This document shows positions 7,991 to 16,090 of a stretch of 64,000 nt of DNA, piece after piece. The stretch spans positions 1-64,000 of the forward strand of contig NZ_JBFNEH010000001.1 of assembly GCF_040797425.1 (NCBI RefSeq). The letters run 5' to 3'. A program made the translations under genes and the position numbers. How positions within the stretch are numbered: position 1 is the stretch's first letter; each line of letters opens with the position of its first letter. Below the pieces are notes generated by a model that was not told the DNA's origin, did no database searches, and saw nothing but the letters and a program-made list of their open reading frames with translations. This DNA comes from Symbiobacterium sp040797425. GTDB lineage: Bacteria; Bacillota; Sulfobacillia; Symbiobacteriales; Symbiobacteriaceae.

Positions 7991-8026
7991 GAGACTCCCT
8001 CCTCAGTGCCCGCTTGCTGCAAAGGC

Positions 8027-8052
8027 GCCGTCCCCCCGTCCGGGGGGACGGC
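8027..8052 (-). terminator. Strong hairpin between the last flagellin and motA
   Basis: A perfect 11-bp stem, GCCGTCCCCCC/GGGGGGACGGC, with a 4-nt loop, lies 26 nt after the flagellin stop. A short T-containing tail (GCCTTTGC) follows on the minus strand. It probably gives partial termination, making flagellin mRNA abundant relative to motAB. Confidence 0.65.
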
Positions 8053-8078
8053 GTCCCCGGTGTGCGCTATAGCGGCGC

Positions 8079-9149
8079 TTACCGCAGCAGCGACAGGATG
8101 GACTGGGTGGACATGTTGGCCTGGGCCAGCATCGCGGTTGAGGCCTGCTGCAGGATCTGGTACTTGGTGAAGGTGGCCATCTCCTGCGCCATGTCGACGT
8201 CGCGGATGCGGCTCTCGGCGGCGGTCAGGTTCTCGGACTGGATGCGCAGCGTCTGGATCGCGCTCTCGAGCCGGTTCTGATAGGAGCCGAGGGTAGCGCG
8301 AGCCCCGCTGATGGTCTCCAGGGCCTTGTCGAGCGACGTGATGGCCGAGCGTGCATTCTCAGCCGTATCGATGCTCAGGACATCGATTCCCAGGGCAGTG
8401 GCGTCCAGCGCTTCCATGTTGACGGTAAGCTTGTCGTGCCCACCAGCGCCGACACCGGCCTGCAGCTCAATCATACGAGTGCCCGCGACCGTGATGGTGA
8501 TGGAGCCCACCTCATCACCCGCATTCAGGTCGGTGGCATCGAAGTTGGAGGCATCAAAGATTGCACCCTGAACAACGTTGCCGTCAGCGTCCTCGATCTG
8601 GAACTGGTGGTTGCCACCAGCATCCGTCCCGAGGTAGACTACGGTGTACTCTCCGTCTGCGTACTCCTTCGTCTGGTCCAGGGTAATCGCAAGATGCCTG
8701 CCCTTCACGTCGTCGCTAGCGGTAACAAAGGCCGCCCTATTGAGCAGTCTCTGCTCGTTGAACGTAGTGGTCACCGCGGTGCGGGAGACCTCTTCCTGAA
8801 GCTGGGCGAACTCCTTCTGCAGCTGCCCGCGGTCTTCCGGGGTGAGCGTCCCGTTGGCCGCCTGAACCGCCAGCTCACGCATGCGCTGCACCATGTTCTG
8901 AATCTGGGTAGCGCCGCCCTCAGCGGTCTGGATCAACGAGATGCCGTCCTGCGCGTTGCGTACGGCCATGTTCAGACCCCGGATCTGGGCCCGCATCTTC
9001 TCGGAAACCGCCAGGCCGGCGGCGTCGTCGGCCGCCCGGTTCACCCGATAACCCGAGGAGAGCTTCTCCAGGGACTTGGTCATGGCCTCGTTGTTGACGG
9101 TCAGGGCCCGCCACGCATTCAGCGCGGCCATGTTCGTGTTGATACGCAC
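8079..9149 (-). CDS. Flagellin, second gene of the pair
   Basis: 356 aa filament protein. The D0/D1 N-terminal region starts RINTNMAALNAWRAL and includes SLEKLSSGYRVNRAADDAAGLAVSEKMR. The central part (about 150-250) is a short D2-like insert, and the C terminus ends in RIRDVDMAQEMATFTK and STQSILSLLR. Translation starts at GTG 9149 with AAGGAGG 8 nt upstream. It differs from the flagellin at 9217-10287 by one internal residue (Leu instead of Met in GISLIQ), yet DNA outside the central 793 bp has many silent changes. Only about 67 nt separate it from the upstream copy, so it is probably co-transcribed. The product is presumably exported by FliS and methylated if FliB works. Confidence 0.95.
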   Translation of the reverse strand: MRINTNMAALNAWRALTVNNEAMTKSLEKLSSGYRVNRAADDAAGLAVSEKMRAQIRGLNMAVRNAQDGISLIQTAEGGATQIQNMVQRMRELAVQAANGTLTPEDRGQLQKEFAQLQEEVSRTAVTTTFNEQRLLNRAAFVTASDDVKGRHLAITLDQTKEYADGEYTVVYLGTDAGGNHQFQIEDADGNVVQGAIFDASNFDATDLNAGDEVGSITITVAGTRMIELQAGVGAGGHDKLTVNMEALDATALGIDVLSIDTAENARSAITSLDKALETISGARATLGSYQNRLESAIQTLRIQSENLTAAESRIRDVDMAQEMATFTKYQILQQASTAMLAQANMSTQSILSLLR

Positions 9150-9179
9150 GTCAGCAGCCTCCTTGCTTTCCCAAGCGTA

Positions 9180-9195
9180 GGTCTATCCGTAGACC
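9180..9195 (-). promoter_or_regulatory. Small hairpin between the two flagellin genes
   Basis: GGTCTA/TAGACC pairs perfectly around a 4-nt loop in the 67-nt gap between the flagellins. No U-run follows, so it looks more like an RNA-stabilising or processing stem than a terminator. Confidence 0.4.
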
Positions 9196-9216
9196 CAAGA
9201 AACCTGGTTGACGTAA

Positions 9217-10287
9217 CTACCGAAGAAGCGACAGGATGCTCTGAGTGGACATGTTGGCCTGGGCCAGCATGGCGGTCGACGCCTGCTGCAGGATCTGGTA
9301 CTTGGTGAAGGTGGCCATCTCCTGCGCCATGTCGACGTCGCGGATGCGGCTCTCGGCGGCGGTCAGGTTCTCGGACTGGATGCGCAGCGTCTGGATCGCG
9401 CTCTCGAGCCGGTTCTGATAGGAGCCGAGGGTAGCGCGAGCCCCGCTGATGGTCTCCAGGGCCTTGTCGAGCGACGTGATGGCCGAGCGTGCATTCTCAG
9501 CCGTATCGATGCTCAGGACATCGATTCCCAGGGCAGTGGCGTCCAGCGCTTCCATGTTGACGGTAAGCTTGTCGTGCCCACCAGCGCCGACACCGGCCTG
9601 CAGCTCAATCATACGAGTGCCCGCGACCGTGATGGTGATGGAGCCCACCTCATCACCCGCATTCAGGTCGGTGGCATCGAAGTTGGAGGCATCAAAGATT
9701 GCACCCTGAACAACGTTGCCGTCAGCGTCCTCGATCTGGAACTGGTGGTTGCCACCAGCATCCGTCCCGAGGTAGACTACGGTGTACTCTCCGTCTGCGT
9801 ACTCCTTCGTCTGGTCCAGGGTAATCGCAAGATGCCTGCCCTTCACGTCGTCGCTAGCGGTAACAAAGGCCGCCCTATTGAGCAGTCTCTGCTCGTTGAA
9901 CGTAGTGGTCACCGCGGTGCGGGAGACCTCTTCCTGAAGCTGGGCGAACTCCTTCTGCAGCTGCCCGCGGTCTTCCGGGGTGAGCGTCCCGTTGGCCGCC
10001 TGAACCGCCAGCTCACGCATGCGCTGCACCATGTTCTGAATCTGGGTAGCGCCGCCCTCAGCGGTCTGGATCATCGAGATGCCGTCCTGCGCGTTGCGCA
10101 CGGCCATGTTGAGGCCGCGGATCTGCGCCCGCATCTTCTCCGAGACCGCCAGGCCGGCGGCGTCGTCGGCCGCCCGGTTCACCCGGTAGCCCGAGGAAAG
10201 CTTCTCCAGGGACTTGGTCATCGCCTCGTTGTTGACCGTCAGCGCCCGCCACGCGTTCAGCGCGGCCATGTTGGTGTTGATACGCAC
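9217..10287 (-). CDS. Flagellin, first gene of the pair
   Basis: 356 aa, same domain order as the downstream flagellin. The start is GTG 10287 (RINTNMAAL), with GGGAGG 9 nt upstream; the longer open frame to 10383 has no flagellin similarity and covers the leader. The protein is identical to the other copy except Met in GISMIQ. It lies downstream of fliD-fliS-fliT. The leader contains a large stem-loop. The untranslated region is AT-rich around 10381-10420, where a promoter is likely, but no clean FliA (sigma-28) consensus TAAA-N15-GCCGATAA was found. Two near-identical genes suggest dosage, or recent gene conversion. Confidence 0.95.
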   Translation of the reverse strand: MRINTNMAALNAWRALTVNNEAMTKSLEKLSSGYRVNRAADDAAGLAVSEKMRAQIRGLNMAVRNAQDGISMIQTAEGGATQIQNMVQRMRELAVQAANGTLTPEDRGQLQKEFAQLQEEVSRTAVTTTFNEQRLLNRAAFVTASDDVKGRHLAITLDQTKEYADGEYTVVYLGTDAGGNHQFQIEDADGNVVQGAIFDASNFDATDLNAGDEVGSITITVAGTRMIELQAGVGAGGHDKLTVNMEALDATALGIDVLSIDTAENARSAITSLDKALETISGARATLGSYQNRLESAIQTLRIQSENLTAAESRIRDVDMAQEMATFTKYQILQQASTAMLAQANMSTQSILSLLR

Positions 10288-10325
10288 GTTAAGTAGCCTC
10301 CCTGCTCTTATTGTGCTCTGCCCAG

Positions 10326-10375
10326 CCAGATGGGCGGCGTCATCCCTGCCGGCCGGTCCAGTTGCCCCCATCTGG
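10326..10375 (-). promoter_or_regulatory. Large stem-loop in the flagellin leader
   Basis: CCAGATGGG and CCCATCTGG (9 bp, perfect) enclose a 32-nt loop that holds GGCCGG and two GGA triplets. It ends about 39 nt before the GTG start of the first flagellin. It may stabilise the mRNA or be a binding site for a translational regulator. No csrA or fliW gene is in this window. Confidence 0.5.
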
Positions 10376-10499
10376 TTGGACAATATATGAATGGGTATAT
10401 GTTGACCTGGACTTAACGGTAACCTGACCTTTTCCTCTCCGGATCTCCCCGGATTTTGCGTTCTTCCGCCGAAAAGCTTCCGATTCCGCGTTCCTCAAC

Positions 10500-10868
10500 C
10501 TATCGCCGCTGGTCGAGCAGGCGGCCCCGCCTGCCGGCGTCCATCACTTGGCGGGAACGGCGAGCAGTGGCCTTCACAGCCTCCACTTCCTGCAGACGCC
10601 GCCGCAGTTCGCCCATTGCCCTGTCCAAGGCGTCCTCCAGCGCCCTCTGCTGTGCCACCAGGGCCTCCAGCACGTCCCGCAGCGCCTCCTGGTCGCCCGG
10701 GCGAAACAGGGCGACGGCGGCCCGCACTGCCGCGTCCCGCCGGTCGACAAGTTGCTGGATGCGCTCCGCCGGTGCCTCGGCGGCCGGTGCGCGGAGAAGG
10801 TCGAGCAGCTCCGCCCCCGCGGCCAGGGCCTCGTCGTAGGCGGCCCTCAAATCCGCGTGCCTATCCAC
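10500..10868 (-). CDS. FliT-like small helical flagellar chaperone
   Basis: 122 aa, entirely helical and rich in Ala, Arg, Glu and Leu, with heptad-like patterning throughout. No strong sequence signature is visible. The call rests on position, directly after fliS in the fliD-fliS-fliT order of Bacillus, and on size (FliT is about 110-120 aa). FliT proteins bind the filament cap protein FliD before export. The GTG start at 10868 lies inside the 3' end of fliS, overlapping by 8 nt. Confidence 0.6.
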   Translation of the reverse strand: MDRHADLRAAYDEALAAGAELLDLLRAPAAEAPAERIQQLVDRRDAAVRAAVALFRPGDQEALRDVLEALVAQQRALEDALDRAMGELRRRLQEVEAVKATARRSRQVMDAGRRGRLLDQRR

Positions 10869-11253
10869 TGGCCCGAACCCCGCGCTGAGCGCGGACCTGC
10901 CGGGCCGCCTCGGCCCAGGCGCCAGCCATATCCCCCACGGTGGCGGAGACCTCCCGGAAGGCGTTGACGTCCCTGTGAATCAGTCCCTGGCTCAGGCGCC
11001 AGGACCAGTAGTCGTACAGCCGGGCCAGGTTCTGGGCGATCTCTCCTGCTTCGAAGTTGAGCGATGCGGAGAGTTCAGCAAAGATCTGCTGCGCCTTGCC
11101 AACGTTGTGGCTCACGCCGGCGTAGTCGTGCGCTTCGAGGGCCTGCGCCGCCCTGTCGATGAACCGCTGCGCCCCCTCGTACAGCAGGACGATCTGCTCC
11201 TCCGGCGTGACCGTGTTCACCTGGTACGACTTGTACTGGTTGAGTCCGTTCAC
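10861..11253 (-). CDS. fliS: Flagellin export chaperone FliS
   Basis: 130 aa. It has the FliS hallmarks: an N terminus of NQYKSYQVNTVTPEEQIVLLYEGAQRFIDRA, a four-helix bundle, and RLYDYWSWRLSQGLIHRD near the C terminus, which forms the flagellin tail-binding surface. It binds the C-terminal D0 helix of flagellin in the cytoplasm, preventing early polymerisation and guiding it to FlhA. It lies between fliD and the FliT-like gene, 22 nt after fliD, in the late flagellar block just upstream of the two flagellin genes it serves. Confidence 0.94.
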   Translation of the reverse strand: MNGLNQYKSYQVNTVTPEEQIVLLYEGAQRFIDRAAQALEAHDYAGVSHNVGKAQQIFAELSASLNFEAGEIAQNLARLYDYWSWRLSQGLIHRDVNAFREVSATVGDMAGAWAEAARQVRAQRGVRASG

Positions 11254-11275
11254 TGTTTCACCCCCGGCCGCCTGC

Positions 11276-12661
11276 CTACTGCGACTGGAACATGCCGCCG
11301 AACAGTTGCATCATGAAGTAGTTGCCCTGGCTCTGCAGCTTCGCCATGACCTCTTCCATCTGCTGGAACTGCCGGCGCAGGGTCTGCTCGCGCAGCTCCA
11401 GTTGGTACTCGAGCCGCTCGATCGTCTCCGTGATTCGGTTGATCTGTTTGGTCAGGCTCTCATCCCGAACCTTGAACGGGCCCTCCTGGCTGTCCAGCAG
11501 CGTCTTGATATAGGCGTTCATCTCCGCGATCGGCCCGGTCTCGGCGTTGAACAGCTTGGCCACAGCCTCCGGGTCCCGTTCGATCGCAGCCTTGAGCTTC
11601 GTCTCGTCGACCACGATCTTGCCGTAGTCGGCCGAGCCGTAGGCCCCGTAGCCAATGCCCACCTGGCTGAGCATGTTCAGCGTTTCAGGCAGGCTTTCAA
11701 CCTTCCTGGAGAGCAGATCGCGCAGGTTGAACTGGATGCTGCGCACGAGACTGTCGCCGTTGAGGATGCCTGCGGTCTTCTTCTCGCTGTCGTACGCGCT
11801 CAGCGTCTTCAGCTGATCCTGCAGCGTGTTGAGCGCAGACACCCAGTCCTTCACCGCCTGAACCACCTTGCCGGCGTCCATATCCACCGTGACCGTCACG
11901 GCCTCGGAACTGGGCTTCTTCACCGTGATGGTGATGCCCGGCAAGATATTGCTGAACGTGTTGGTAGAACTCGTGTAGGGTTTGGGATCGCCGTTCAGCT
12001 CGATCTCGGCGTCCTGTGCGGCAGAGATGGTGTGGCGGAACTCCCCTTCAGCATCGGCAACGAGTTCCAGATCCTGCAGCGTGGCGCCGCCGTCCAGCTG
12101 CGACAGCTGGATCCGGTGCGCCGCACCGGATTTGGTGCTCGTCAACACGATGCGGTACTGGTCGTTCCCCGCCGACACCACGTGGGCCGTGACACCGGCG
12201 TTGAGCCGGTTGATCTTGGCTGCCAGGGTGCTGAGCGTATCCTCCGCCTCGACCTCGATCACGTTGGCCGGATCATCCCCGATCTGGAACCTGCCGGCGG
12301 ACAACGTGTCTTCCAGGCCCATTGCCCTGCTCGCGACCATATGGCTCTGAGCCAGCTTGTTCACCTTGATCGTGTAGCTGGTCTGGGCAGCCCCCGGCTC
12401 GGCAGTAACCGAGAGGACGGAGTCGTCGCTCACCGTCACCTTGCGGGACCGGAAAATCGTGGGGAGGCGCAGCGGATCCAGCTTGTCCTGGACCTTCTGG
12501 ATCAAGGAGCGCACGTCGCGCCACGCCTTCTGCTTCTGCTGCAGCTCGACCTGCTGGTTCTCCTGCCGGTAGATACGGGTCCGCTCCAGTTCCATCAATG
12601 CGGAGATGAGCGTCTCGGTATCGGTGCCGGAGATGAGCCCGCCGAGTCGCATGCTGCTCAC
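11276..12661 (-). CDS. fliD: Flagellar filament cap protein FliD (HAP2)
   Basis: 461 aa. The N terminus (MRLGGLISGTDTETLISALMELE) is the typical FliD start. A central beta-rich region includes TAEPGAAQTSYTIKVNKLAQSH. The C-terminal coiled-coil helices include LTKQINRITETIERLEYQLELREQ. FliD forms the pentameric or hexameric cap that inserts flagellin at the filament tip. It is shorter than enterobacterial FliD but within the Firmicute range. It lies 12 nt downstream of the FlaG gene and is followed by fliS and a FliT-like chaperone, its expected partners. Confidence 0.94.
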   Translation of the reverse strand: MSSMRLGGLISGTDTETLISALMELERTRIYRQENQQVELQQKQKAWRDVRSLIQKVQDKLDPLRLPTIFRSRKVTVSDDSVLSVTAEPGAAQTSYTIKVNKLAQSHMVASRAMGLEDTLSAGRFQIGDDPANVIEVEAEDTLSTLAAKINRLNAGVTAHVVSAGNDQYRIVLTSTKSGAAHRIQLSQLDGGATLQDLELVADAEGEFRHTISAAQDAEIELNGDPKPYTSSTNTFSNILPGITITVKKPSSEAVTVTVDMDAGKVVQAVKDWVSALNTLQDQLKTLSAYDSEKKTAGILNGDSLVRSIQFNLRDLLSRKVESLPETLNMLSQVGIGYGAYGSADYGKIVVDETKLKAAIERDPEAVAKLFNAETGPIAEMNAYIKTLLDSQEGPFKVRDESLTKQINRITETIERLEYQLELREQTLRRQFQQMEEVMAKLQSQGNYFMMQLFGGMFQSQ

Positions 12662-12673
12662 CCGACCACCCCC

Positions 12674-13018
12674 TTACACCTTCTCGTCGATCAGGAGCCC
12701 GAGGGAACGCTCCATCGACCGCAGCGCCTCCAGGAGCCGCTCCGGTGGGAACTCTGTCAGCACCTCGTCAGTGGTCTTGTCGATCACCCGGATGATGATC
12801 CGGTTCCCCTCGAACACCTTGAACTCCACGGCCTTGTTGAATAGCTCTGCCGCGGCGTTCATCTTCTCGGCCAGTCCTTCAGCCTCTTCCTTCGTAAGCG
12901 GCTGCGTCTTCGGCTGCTCCTCCTGCGCCTGCGGCTGCCCCGCGGCCACTTTCTCCTGCGGGGTCACCGGGCGCTCCGGCGCCGGGCGCGCAGCGCTGAC
13001 GGGCGGTGTCACGTTCAT
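12674..13018 (-). CDS. flaG: FlaG family protein
   Basis: 114 aa. A low-complexity Pro/Glu/Gln-rich N-terminal half is followed by a compact C-terminal domain: AAELFNKAVEFKVFEGNRIIIRVIDKTTDEVLTEFPPERLLEAL. The V-x-D-x-x-T-x-E-V-x-x-x-x-P pattern is the FlaG signature. FlaG affects filament length, perhaps through FliD; its biochemical role is poorly defined. It lies between flgL and fliD, as in many Firmicutes and Proteobacteria. Confidence 0.9.
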   Translation of the reverse strand: MNVTPPVSAARPAPERPVTPQEKVAAGQPQAQEEQPKTQPLTKEEAEGLAEKMNAAAELFNKAVEFKVFEGNRIIIRVIDKTTDEVLTEFPPERLLEALRSMERSLGLLIDEKV

Positions 13019-13043
13019 CTCCGTACGCCCCCTCGGAAGGAGA

Positions 13044-13928
13044 TTACCGGAACATGTAGTCCATCAGCGTCTTCGGCAGGGCCATGGCAAAGGCCGACAG
13101 CGCCACCTGGTAGGCCTGCTGGGCCTGCGTCATCTGCATCACCGCATCGGCGATATCGCCGCCGCTGATCTCCCCCAGCCGCTCCTCCACCGTGATCAAG
13201 CCGTCCCGGGAGTAGCCCTCGAACTGCTCCACCTGCTGGTAAGCCAGCCCCACCTCGGAGCGCCGGGCCAGCAGGACATCCGCGGCGTCCTTGACCTTGC
13301 CCAGGAGTTCGCCCGTTACCCGAGAGACGTTGCCCGCCCGGATCTCCGCCGCCGCCTCCGTCAGGGTGGCGATGATCCCATCCGGCAGCTGATCGCCGGG
13401 CACGTTGATCGTGACCTTGTACCCGGGGGCGATCTCCCGTTCGATCTTGTGGCTGCTGCCCTGATACGTCACGCCGCCTGCACCGTCGTCCACGAAGGGC
13501 ACCTGATCTGTCGCCCATCCGGCGAAGAGATAGCGACCGCGGTGCTGGGCGTTCATCTCCCGCTTGATGGCATCCCGGAGCGCCTCGATCTGCAGGGCCA
13601 GATTCTGCTTGGCCGACGGCTCCTGGTTAGCCGGCGAGCCGAACTGGATCATCGTCTCCTGCGCCGCCTGCAGGTCCTCCGCCATGGCCGTCAGGCTCGT
13701 CTCGGCGATGGAGAGCCACTCCTTGGCGTCCGTGGCGGCTCGCTGCGCCCGCTCCAGCTTCACCTTCATCGCCGTGAGGTCGATGGCCTCGACCATCCGC
13801 TGCGGGTCGTCAGACGGGCGCTCCAGCGAGCGGCCGTATACCTTCTTCTGCGCCTTGGCGTACTGCGAACGGAGGTCGTCCAGTTCCCGCACGGCCGTGT
13901 TCAGCAACATCCAGTTGGTCACTCGCAT
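13044..13928 (-). CDS. flgL: Flagellar hook-filament junction protein FlgL (HAP3)
   Basis: 294 aa, similar to Bacillus FlgL (about 298). The N terminus starts RVTNWMLLNTAVRELDDLRSQYAKAQKKVYGRSLERPSDDP, the flagellin-like helix with the RPSDDP turn. The C terminus includes GGDIADAVMQMTQAQQAYQVALSAFA. It connects FlgK to the filament. It follows flgK by 10 nt and precedes flaG, forming the standard flgK-flgL pair. Confidence 0.93.
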   Translation of the reverse strand: MRVTNWMLLNTAVRELDDLRSQYAKAQKKVYGRSLERPSDDPQRMVEAIDLTAMKVKLERAQRAATDAKEWLSIAETSLTAMAEDLQAAQETMIQFGSPANQEPSAKQNLALQIEALRDAIKREMNAQHRGRYLFAGWATDQVPFVDDGAGGVTYQGSSHKIEREIAPGYKVTINVPGDQLPDGIIATLTEAAAEIRAGNVSRVTGELLGKVKDAADVLLARRSEVGLAYQQVEQFEGYSRDGLITVEERLGEISGGDIADAVMQMTQAQQAYQVALSAFAMALPKTLMDYMFR

Positions 13929-13938
13929 GCGATCACCC

Positions 13939-15303
13939 CTACGACACCGCGTTGATCAGGGTCTCGAGCATCTCGTCCATGATATTCAACACTCGCGCCA
14001 CCGCGGCATAGGCCTTCTGCTCCGCCGTCATCAGGGCCAGTTCCTCGTCGACGGAGACGCCCCACTTGGAGGAGCGCTGCTCCAGGCTCACCTGGATGTG
14101 TGCCTCGGCGATCTCGTTGTCCTCAATCGCCGCTTTCCCCCGGGAGCCGATGAGGCCCACGAGGTTGCGGTAGAGCGTCATCGGGCTCGTGCTCTTGTCC
14201 GCCACCGGCGGATCGGTGCCGGGGATGGGCTGGAGCCCGTTGGAGAGCTGGTAGATCTTGTCTGCGTTCACGCCGTCCGACTCCAGCACCGGCTTCGCTG
14301 AGGCCGCCGCGATCTTGCGCGGCTCCAGTTCCGGATGGACGTAGATCCCGCCGGGCACCTGGTCCTGGATCAGGAAAAAGTCCCCGCCCGGGTTGCCGTC
14401 GAGGTCATAGCCCTGCCGGTGCAGATCGTTGACGGCCCGGGCCACGTTCTTGGCCAGCTGGTCGATGGTGGTGATGACGTCCTGCAGGTCTCCGTCGCGC
14501 ATCTCCAGCAGCGCCGGCAGCACGCCGTCGCCGGAGTAAGTCGGCACGTCCGACCCCTGCCACCGGACCTGCGGGCCGTTTTCTCCCTCCACGACCTCCA
14601 GCAGCCTCAGGCTGAGCCCGTCCACCGCCGGGACCGAGCCGATCATCAGCCGCACCGTGCCGTCGTCCAGGTAGACGGGCCGGGCACCGGTGAGGTTGGC
14701 CAGCTCATCGAGGACCCTGTCCCGCTGGTCCAACAGGTCGGCGGCCGACTCGGAGGAGCCCACCATGGCCGCAATGCGGCCGTTCAGGTTGTGCAGGTTC
14801 TGCAGAAGAGCGTTGATCTCCGTGACGGCCCCGGTGATGCGCTCGTTCACCTGGCCCCGGATCTGGGTCAGCTGCGTCATGGCCTCGTGGATGTGCTGCA
14901 CGAAGCGCCGCCCGGCCTCGATGGCCTCGATGCGCAGCACCTCGTCGGCCGGGTCCTCCGACACCGCCTTGAACGCGTCGAAGAACTTCTCGATCGCCTT
15001 GCCGAGGCCGCCCTCAATGGGGTCGCCGAAGATGTCCTCCACCCGGGCCAGGATGTCGGCCCGGGTCGACGCGCGCCCCGCGCTGGCCTGCGCCCGGCGG
15101 TACTGGTCGTCCACGAACAGGTCCCGGTACCGCACCACCTGCGGCAGGCGGCCGAACGGATCCATCCGGTTCTCCAGGGTGCGGCGGGTGTAATTGGGGT
15201 CGTTGGCGTTGGCGATGTTCTGCAGGTAGATGTGCGTGGCCCACTGGGAGGTTTGCAGGGCCCGCGTCGCCGTGTAGAAACCAGAACTGATCCCGCGGAT
15301 CAC
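13939..15303 (-). CDS. flgK: Flagellar hook-associated protein FlgK (HAP1)
   Basis: 454 aa. The start (GISSGFYTATRALQTSQWATHIYLQNIANANDPNYTRR) is the rod/hook/HAP N-terminal helix with its NIANxNxPxYTRR element. A central coiled coil contains ITGAVTEINALLQNLHNLN. The C terminus has VSVDEELALMTAEQKAYAAVARVLNIMDEMLETLIN, the HAP C-terminal signature. It forms the first junction ring on the hook. It lies between flgN, which encodes its chaperone, and flgL. Confidence 0.95.
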   Translation of the reverse strand: MIRGISSGFYTATRALQTSQWATHIYLQNIANANDPNYTRRTLENRMDPFGRLPQVVRYRDLFVDDQYRRAQASAGRASTRADILARVEDIFGDPIEGGLGKAIEKFFDAFKAVSEDPADEVLRIEAIEAGRRFVQHIHEAMTQLTQIRGQVNERITGAVTEINALLQNLHNLNGRIAAMVGSSESAADLLDQRDRVLDELANLTGARPVYLDDGTVRLMIGSVPAVDGLSLRLLEVVEGENGPQVRWQGSDVPTYSGDGVLPALLEMRDGDLQDVITTIDQLAKNVARAVNDLHRQGYDLDGNPGGDFFLIQDQVPGGIYVHPELEPRKIAAASAKPVLESDGVNADKIYQLSNGLQPIPGTDPPVADKSTSPMTLYRNLVGLIGSRGKAAIEDNEIAEAHIQVSLEQRSSKWGVSVDEELALMTAEQKAYAAVARVLNIMDEMLETLINAVS

Positions 15304-15316
15304 GGCCGCTCCCCCC

Positions 15317-15664
15317 TTACGTCTTCTTGTTCAGCATGCGGCCGCCGGCGCGCTTCCGCACGCTGGGCGGATAGCCGACGCTCTGCTGCTCGGGGCCGCC
15401 CAGCAGCAGGCGCATGAGGAAGTCCACCCGCTGGCTCTCCGACTCGAGCAGGCTCTGCAGCTTCCTCTTCTCCCGCACGAGCTCATCGTAGAGCGCCCGC
15501 ATCTCCTCGGGCGAGCCGTCGATCTCGGCGCTCTCCAGGGCCGTCAGCAGCGCCTCCTGCTGCCGCGCCCCCTCGATGAGCCCCTGGTGGTCCCGCCGGA
15601 TCACCCGCTCCACCTGGAGCCGGGTAAGGTCGATCATCTCCCGGAGCAGGGCCGACGCGCTCAT
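15317..15664 (-). CDS. flgN: FlgN-family export chaperone for FlgK/FlgL
   Basis: 115 aa, helical, with a first helix MIDLTRLQVERVIRRDHQGLIEGARQQEALL and a second around MRALYDELVREKRKLQSLLESESQRV, the long-hairpin layout of FlgN/YvyG. FlgN binds the C-terminal helices of FlgK and FlgL and escorts them to the export gate. The call rests on size, helical pattern and position between flgM and flgK. The start overlaps the end of flgM by 4 nt (ATGA), giving translational coupling. Confidence 0.8.
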   Translation of the reverse strand: MSASALLREMIDLTRLQVERVIRRDHQGLIEGARQQEALLTALESAEIDGSPEEMRALYDELVREKRKLQSLLESESQRVDFLMRLLLGGPEQQSVGYPPSVRKRAGGRMLNKKT

Positions 15665-15960
15665 TCGGCGATCACCCCCGCCCTCAGCAGCCGGTCGGCT
15701 AGGCGGTGCGGATCCACCTGGTACTCGCCCCGGGCAATCTGCTCCTTCAGCCGCGCCACCAGCTCCGCCCGCACCGCCGGCAGGGCGGAGAGCGCCGGCT
15801 GCAAGTCACTCACCCGCACCGTGCGGTCGGAGAGCGAGAGCTGATCGGGCGGCTGGGCACCTGACGATTCGGCGCTGCGCCGCACCCGGTCCCCGGGGCG
15901 CGCGAAACCGGGCCTCGGCACACCCGGCAGGCCCGCAATCTCTCGCCCGTCAATCTTCAT
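15661..15960 (-). CDS. flgM: Anti-sigma-28 factor FlgM
   Basis: 99 aa. The N terminus (MKIDGREIAGL) and a Ser/Arg-rich disordered first half are followed by a C-terminal helical part: DRTVRVSDLQPALSALPAVRAELVARLKEQIARGEYQVDPHRLADRLLRAG. The R-x-x-x-V-x-x-L-K-x-x-I-x-x-G-x-Y-x-x-D/N-x-x-x-x-A block is the FlgM sigma-28-binding signature. FlgM holds FliA inactive until the hook is complete and is then exported. It opens the late gene block and lies downstream of fliA and the SwrB-like gene, after a 130-bp gap that may carry its own promoter. Confidence 0.88.
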   Translation of the reverse strand: MKIDGREIAGLPGVPRPGFARPGDRVRRSAESSGAQPPDQLSLSDRTVRVSDLQPALSALPAVRAELVARLKEQIARGEYQVDPHRLADRLLRAGVIAE

Positions 15961-16090
15961 GTGCGTCCCAACCCCCCCGATCTGATACTTCTTGCATGGC
16001 GCTGCGGGCGCCGAAAATTAAGGGAAACCGGGGCCGGTCTGCGCGTCTTAGGGCGCTCTCAGACCCGTTTTCGCTCCGTTGCACCCAAAT

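Noticed and set aside
10381..10430. A sigma-28 promoter for the flagellin gene
   Set aside because: The stretch is AT-rich and likely a promoter, but no TAAA with a properly spaced GCCGATAA-type -10 was found, so it was not listed as a site.
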